From Martinezella tropici (lineage in GTDB: Bacteria; Pseudomonadota; Alphaproteobacteria; Rhizobiales; Rhizobiaceae), in NCBI RefSeq assembly GCF_003287875.1, contig NZ_QMKK01000046.1:310001-374000 (forward strand): a stretch of DNA of 64,000 bases. Reading direction: 5' to 3'. This document shows positions 60,617-64,000 of the stretch, one piece after another (positions within the stretch are counted from its first letter, which is position 1; each line of letters starts with the position of its first letter). The notes under the pieces are model-generated. The model was not told where the DNA came from and ran no database searches. It saw only the letters and a program-made list of their open reading frames with translations. The position numbers were made by a program, and so were the translations under genes.

Positions 60617-61731
60617 AACGGCTTCGTCAATTTCTCGCAGTCCTTTTCGCATTGCCGAGCCTGATCGTGGCCGATCCGGCCCTCGCGATGCAATCGCGCA
60701 TCAAGGATATCGCATCGCTGCAATCCGGCCGCGACAACCAGCTGATCGGCTATGGTCTGATCGTCGGCCTCCAGGGAACGGGCGACGGCCTGCGTTCCTC
60801 GCCATTTACCGAGCAATCCATGCGAGCGATGCTGCAGAACCTCGGCATCTCGACCCAGGGCGGTCAATCCGCCGCGAAGAATACGGCCGCCGTCATGGTA
60901 ACGGCGAACCTGCCGCCCTTTGCAAGCCCCGGCAGCCGCATCGATGTGACGGTGAGCTCGCTCGGTGACGCGTCGTCGCTGCGTGGCGGCACGCTGATCA
61001 TGACCTCGCTGAGCGGTGCGGACGGGCAGATCTATGCCGTGGCGCAGGGCTCGGTCATCGTCTCCGGCTTCCAGGCGCAAGGCGCCGCCGCAACGGTGAC
61101 CGAGGGCGTCACGACGGCCGGCCGCGTGCCTGGCGGCGCGATCATCGAGCGGGAGCTGCCGTCTCGCTTCAAGGATTCCGTCAACCTGGTCCTGCAGCTG
61201 CGCAATCCCGACTTCTCCACCTCGATCCGTATTGCCGACACGGTCAATACCTGGGCGACCTCGCGTTTCGGCGCACCGATCGCGGAGGCGAAGGATTCGC
61301 AGGAAGTGACGGTCGCCAAGCCGAAGATGGCGGATCTGACGCGGCTGATGGCCGATATCGAAAACCTCAATGTCCAGACCGATACGCCGGCCAAGGTTGT
61401 CATCAACGAACGCACCGGAACGATCGTCATCGGCGCCGATGTCCGCGTCTCGCCGGTCGCCGTCAGCTATGGAACGCTGACCGTGCAGGTGAGCGAGAAT
61501 CCGCAGGTGATCCAGCCGGAACCTTTCTCCGACGGACAGACCGCCATCCAGGATCAGACCGATATCACCGCCACCAAGAGCGGCGGCCGTGTCGCAGTAC
61601 TGGAAGGGCCTGACCTGAAGACGCTGGTCTCCGGCCTCAACAACATCGGCGTCAAGCCGGACGGCATCATCGCCATCCTGCAAGGCATCAAGTCGGCCGG
61701 CGCCCTGCAAGCGGAGCTCGTGCTGCAATGA
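60613..61731 (+). CDS. flgI: Flagellar P-ring protein FlgI
   Basis: The 372-residue protein forms the P ring in the peptidoglycan layer. It has a signal peptide (FLAVLFALPSLIVADPALA), RIKDIASLQSGRDNQLIGYG, LIVGLQGTGDGLRSSPF and the C-terminal LNNIGVKPDGIIAILQGIKSAGALQAELV, all standard FlgI. Start and stop overlap the neighbouring genes by four bases. Confidence 0.96.
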   Translation: MKRLRQFLAVLFALPSLIVADPALAMQSRIKDIASLQSGRDNQLIGYGLIVGLQGTGDGLRSSPFTEQSMRAMLQNLGISTQGGQSAAKNTAAVMVTANLPPFASPGSRIDVTVSSLGDASSLRGGTLIMTSLSGADGQIYAVAQGSVIVSGFQAQGAAATVTEGVTTAGRVPGGAIIERELPSRFKDSVNLVLQLRNPDFSTSIRIADTVNTWATSRFGAPIAEAKDSQEVTVAKPKMADLTRLMADIENLNVQTDTPAKVVINERTGTIVIGADVRVSPVAVSYGTLTVQVSENPQVIQPEPFSDGQTAIQDQTDITATKSGGRVAVLEGPDLKTLVSGLNNIGVKPDGIIAILQGIKSAGALQAELVLQ

Positions 61732-62267
61732 TCCTGACCGTCATCGCCAGAAGAATACTGGTAGCCTGCAGTCTCGCAATGGGCGCCATGATGCTGGTGC
61801 CGCTAGACGTGGCTTCGGCGCAGGAAGCGCCGAAACCCGCCGATCCCGCTTCCAGCCAGGATGAGATCCGGCAGTTCTGCACCAATATTGCCGATCCGGC
61901 CCGCGATCAGCGCTATCTGCTGCAAAAGCAGGAGCTGGAACAGCTTCGGACCGACATCGACCAGCGCATCGCCACCATGGACAAGCGCAAGGCCGAATAC
62001 GAGGACTGGCTGAAACGCCGCGACGATTTCCTCAAGACCGCCGATCTCGGCCTGGTCGATATCTATAAGAACATGAAGCCGGATGCGGCGGCGGCGAGCC
62101 TCAACGACGTCAAGACCACGATTGCCGCTGCGATCATCATGAAGCTTTCGTCGCGCCAATCGAGCCTGATTCTTGCGGAGATGGATGCGAAGAAGGCGGC
62201 CGTCATCACCAATATCATCGCCAGCGCATCCGACCCGAATACATCGAAGTCGAAGGACCCCTCATGA
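61728..62267 (+). CDS. motE: MotE, periplasmic chaperone of the motor protein MotC
   Basis: The 179-residue protein has a signal peptide (ending VPLDVASA, about residue 30), then a coiled coil (LLQKQELEQLRTDIDQRIAT, MDKRKAEYEDWLKRRDDFLK) and a C-terminal MgtE-N-like helical part (VDIYKNMKPDAAAASL). In Sinorhizobium MotE is a disulfide-linked dimer that stabilises MotC. A cysteine lies at EIRQFCTNI here, consistent with that. The position between flgI and flgH is the same as in Sinorhizobium. Confidence 0.88.
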   Translation: MILTVIARRILVACSLAMGAMMLVPLDVASAQEAPKPADPASSQDEIRQFCTNIADPARDQRYLLQKQELEQLRTDIDQRIATMDKRKAEYEDWLKRRDDFLKTADLGLVDIYKNMKPDAAAASLNDVKTTIAAAIIMKLSSRQSSLILAEMDAKKAAVITNIIASASDPNTSKSKDPS

Positions 62268-62977
62268 ACACGCGTCTTACGGCCGCCTGCGCAATCGTCG
62301 TCTTTCTAGCCGGTTGCCAGTCGCAGGCCCTCAGGGAAATCGGCAGGGCGCCTGCCATGAGTCCGATCGGCAGCGGCCTGCAATATGCGCAGACGCCGCA
62401 GATGCTGCAATATCCGAAGCGGCCGCATCAGGTTGCGCAAGGCTATTCGCTCTGGAATGATTCGCAGGCGGCCCTCTTCAAGGACGCGCGCGCGCTTAAT
62501 GTCGGCGACATCCTGACCGTCACGATCCAGATCAACGACAAGGCGAACTGGGACAATGAGACCAATCGCAGCCGCACGAACAAGAGCGATATGAACTGGG
62601 ATATCTCGGCCAAGATCTTCGGCTGGAGACCCGCCACCAACGCTGACGCGACCTCGGGCTCCGACACCAGCACCGACGCCAAGGGCAAGATGCAGCGCTC
62701 CGAGCAGATCAACCTTCTGGTCGCCGCCGTCGTGACCGGCATTCTCGAAAACGGCAACCTGATGATCAGCGGCTCGCAGGAAGTCCGCATGAACCAGGAA
62801 ATCCGCATTCTGAACGTTGCCGGCATCGTGCGGCCTCAGGACGTCACCGCGGATAACACGATTTCCTACGACAAGATCGCCGAGGCCCGCATCTCCTATG
62901 GCGGACGCGGTCGTTTGACGGAAATACAGCAGCCGCCGCGAGGCCAGCAGGCCGTGGATCTGCTGTCGCCGCTCTGA
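62264..62977 (+). CDS. flgH: Flagellar L-ring protein FlgH, lipoprotein
   Basis: The 237-residue outer-membrane lipoprotein has a lipobox FLAGC with Cys18. It contains the L-ring segments LWNDSQAALFKDARALNVGD, ILTVTIQINDKANWDNET and the C-terminal ISYDKIAEARISYGGRGRLT. It forms the L ring around the rod. The start overlaps the motE stop. A repeat element follows before fliL. Confidence 0.94.
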   Translation: MNTRLTAACAIVVFLAGCQSQALREIGRAPAMSPIGSGLQYAQTPQMLQYPKRPHQVAQGYSLWNDSQAALFKDARALNVGDILTVTIQINDKANWDNETNRSRTNKSDMNWDISAKIFGWRPATNADATSGSDTSTDAKGKMQRSEQINLLVAAVVTGILENGNLMISGSQEVRMNQEIRILNVAGIVRPQDVTADNTISYDKIAEARISYGGRGRLTEIQQPPRGQQAVDLLSPL

Positions 62978-63003
62978 CGGCTGACGATATCGGCTGGTGC
63001 CGG

Positions 63004-63105
63004 ATGATCTCAGGTCGACTCGGCCTAAAATCTGAATCCGCGCCAGTATAAAATAGCGAGAGCATGATGCCGAGGATTGCCGACATTTTTCGGCATCGTG
63101 CTCTG
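63004..63105. repeat. Dispersed rhizobial repeat, copy 2, inverted relative to copy 1
   Basis: Blocks CCTAAAATCTGAATCCGC, AGCATGATG and GACATTTTTCGGCATC follow the same order as in the reverse complement of the element at 49645-49752. It fills most of the 151-base gap between flgH and fliL. The hairpin arms (CAGGTCGACTCGGCCTAAAA) are less perfect than in copy 1. Not protein-coding. Confidence 0.85.
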
Positions 63106-63128
63106 CCAGACAACGGACGGATAGGGAC

Positions 63129-63620
63129 ATGGCAGCCACAGACGAATCGGCAAAGGGCAAGGGATCGCCGCTGATCATGACGATCGTCGGACTTCTGCTG
63201 CTGACCGTTCTTGGCGGCGTTGGCGGCTGGGTGCTTGGAACCGTCGTCGCGCCGAGGATCAAGGCCGCTACCGCTGCCGTACAGAAGACGATCCTGGCCG
63301 CCGGTGACAGCAAGCAGGCGGCCGCCGCAGCACAAGCGAACGGTATCGTAGCGCTCGACCCGATCACCACCAATCTTGCCTACCCGTCGCAGAGCTGGGT
63401 AAGACTGGAACTCGCCCTGGTCTTCAAGGGGCCTGCGGATGCTCAGCTCGCCCAGGCGATCCATCAGGATATTCTTGCCTATATCCGCACGGTTTCCCTG
63501 CAGCAGATCGAGGGCGCGCGGGGACTGCAATATCTTCGGGATGACATTCAGGAGCGTGTTGACCTGCGCTCGGAAGGACGAGTATCGAAAGTTATGTTCA
63601 GAACTTTCGTGATCGAATGA
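63129..63620 (+). CDS. fliL: Flagellar basal-body associated protein FliL
   Basis: The 163-residue membrane protein has a short cytoplasmic N-terminus, one helix (about residues 13-40, SPLIMTIVGLLLLTVLGGVG) and a periplasmic domain ending in SEGRVSKVMFRTFVIE, the typical FliL end. FliL surrounds the stator and supports motor torque. The stop overlaps the fliP start. Confidence 0.92.
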   Translation: MAATDESAKGKGSPLIMTIVGLLLLTVLGGVGGWVLGTVVAPRIKAATAAVQKTILAAGDSKQAAAAAQANGIVALDPITTNLAYPSQSWVRLELALVFKGPADAQLAQAIHQDILAYIRTVSLQQIEGARGLQYLRDDIQERVDLRSEGRVSKVMFRTFVIE

Positions 63621-64000
63621 TTCGATTAATACTTGCCCTATCTATATTAGTGATTTCTGTATTGTCGCCTGAACTGGCGATGGCGCAGCAATTGTCGCAA
63701 CAGCTTCCCACCGATCTTCTGAATGCTCCGGTCAACGGCTCTGTCGCCGCCTGGATCATCCGCACGTTCGGGCTCCTGACGATCCTTTCGATCGCGCCGG
63801 GCATCCTGATCATGGTGACGAGCTTTCCGCGCTTCATCATCGCGTTTTCGATCCTGCGCACCGGCATGGGCCTATCGTCGACGCCGTCGAACATGATCCT
63901 TCTGAGTCTCGCCCTGTTCATGACCTTCTATGTCATGTCGCCGACCTTCGATCAGGCGTGGAAGGATGGCGTGCAGCCGTTGCTTGCCAATCAGATTTCG
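63617..64000 (+). CDS. fliP: Flagellar export protein FliP, N-terminal part
   Basis: The first 128 codons are visible and the frame stays open to the window end. It begins with a signal-like segment (MIRLILALSILVISVLSPEL, then AMAQQ), followed by the first conserved helices: LLTILSIAPGILIMVTSFPR, FIIAFSILRTGMGLSSTPSN and MILLSLALFMTFYVMSP. These are the FliP family hallmarks. FliP forms the export gate with FliQ and FliR. The ATG overlaps the fliL TGA. Confidence 0.95.
   Translation, partial: MIRLILALSILVISVLSPELAMAQQLSQQLPTDLLNAPVNGSVAAWIIRTFGLLTILSIAPGILIMVTSFPRFIIAFSILRTGMGLSSTPSNMILLSLALFMTFYVMSPTFDQAWKDGVQPLLANQIS

Overview
The window looks like an ordinary chromosomal segment of a fast-growing alphaproteobacterium of the order Rhizobiales, most likely a Rhizobium or a close relative. 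The reasons are: a chemotaxis operon in the order icpA-cheS-cheY1-cheA-cheW-cheR-cheB-cheY2-cheD-cheT; the LuxR-type pair visN/visR next to fliF; a motE gene between flgI and flgH; a fused secDF; a PodJ-like polarity protein next to fatty acid oxidation genes; and several families of dispersed non-coding repeats that are common in rhizobial genomes. I see no rRNA, tRNA, CRISPR array, transposase, integrase or plasmid function, and base and codon usage look uniform by eye.

Layout. 1-3.3 kb: the end of a pdeM-like phosphoesterase gene, a reductase gene divergent from its probable HxlR regulator, and a TauE/SafE permease gene coupled to a TIGR02186-type membrane protein gene. 3.5-7.2 kb: a large podJ-like gene with a strong terminator. 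7.7-13 kb: a beta-oxidation operon (acyl-CoA dehydrogenase, thiolase, FadB/FadJ-type bifunctional enzyme) behind a perfect palindrome that overlaps the likely promoter. 13-19.8 kb: single genes for an NTF2-like protein, an MFS exporter with a divergent TetR regulator, mscL, an aminotransferase, galE/exoB and a LysR regulator. 20-28.3 kb: a five-gene branched-chain-type ABC importer, then a GMC oxidoreductase, a 3-hydroxyisobutyryl-CoA hydrolase and a 3-hydroxyisobutyrate dehydrogenase. 28.4-36.6 kb: a UvrD-type helicase, an SMP-30-like protein, secDF, an unknown small membrane protein and a GT39-type glycosyltransferase.

37.3-64 kb is one motility and chemotaxis locus. The che operon is followed by fliF, a strong terminator and visNR. 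A block on the minus strand (motA, fliM, fliN, fliG, flhB and one unknown gene) reads towards visR. From flgF onward a plus-strand block (flgF, fliI, an unknown membrane protein gene, flgB, flgC, fliE, flgG, flgA, flgI, motE, flgH, fliL, fliP) runs off the window end. Together these encode a cytoplasmic chemoreceptor, the complete signalling pathway with two CheY proteins and no CheZ, the MS ring, C ring, stator part, rod, P and L rings, and export ATPase components.

I did not find a clearly new system. The most useful leads are: a sensor globin domain in IcpA without the expected haem-ligating histidine; a FliM without the usual N-terminal CheY-binding motif; matching aromatic C-terminal tails on CheD and CheT; a 37-residue membrane peptide with a good ribosome-binding site; several clear operator palindromes; and repeats placed inside the flagellar operon and as the leader of the GMC gene.
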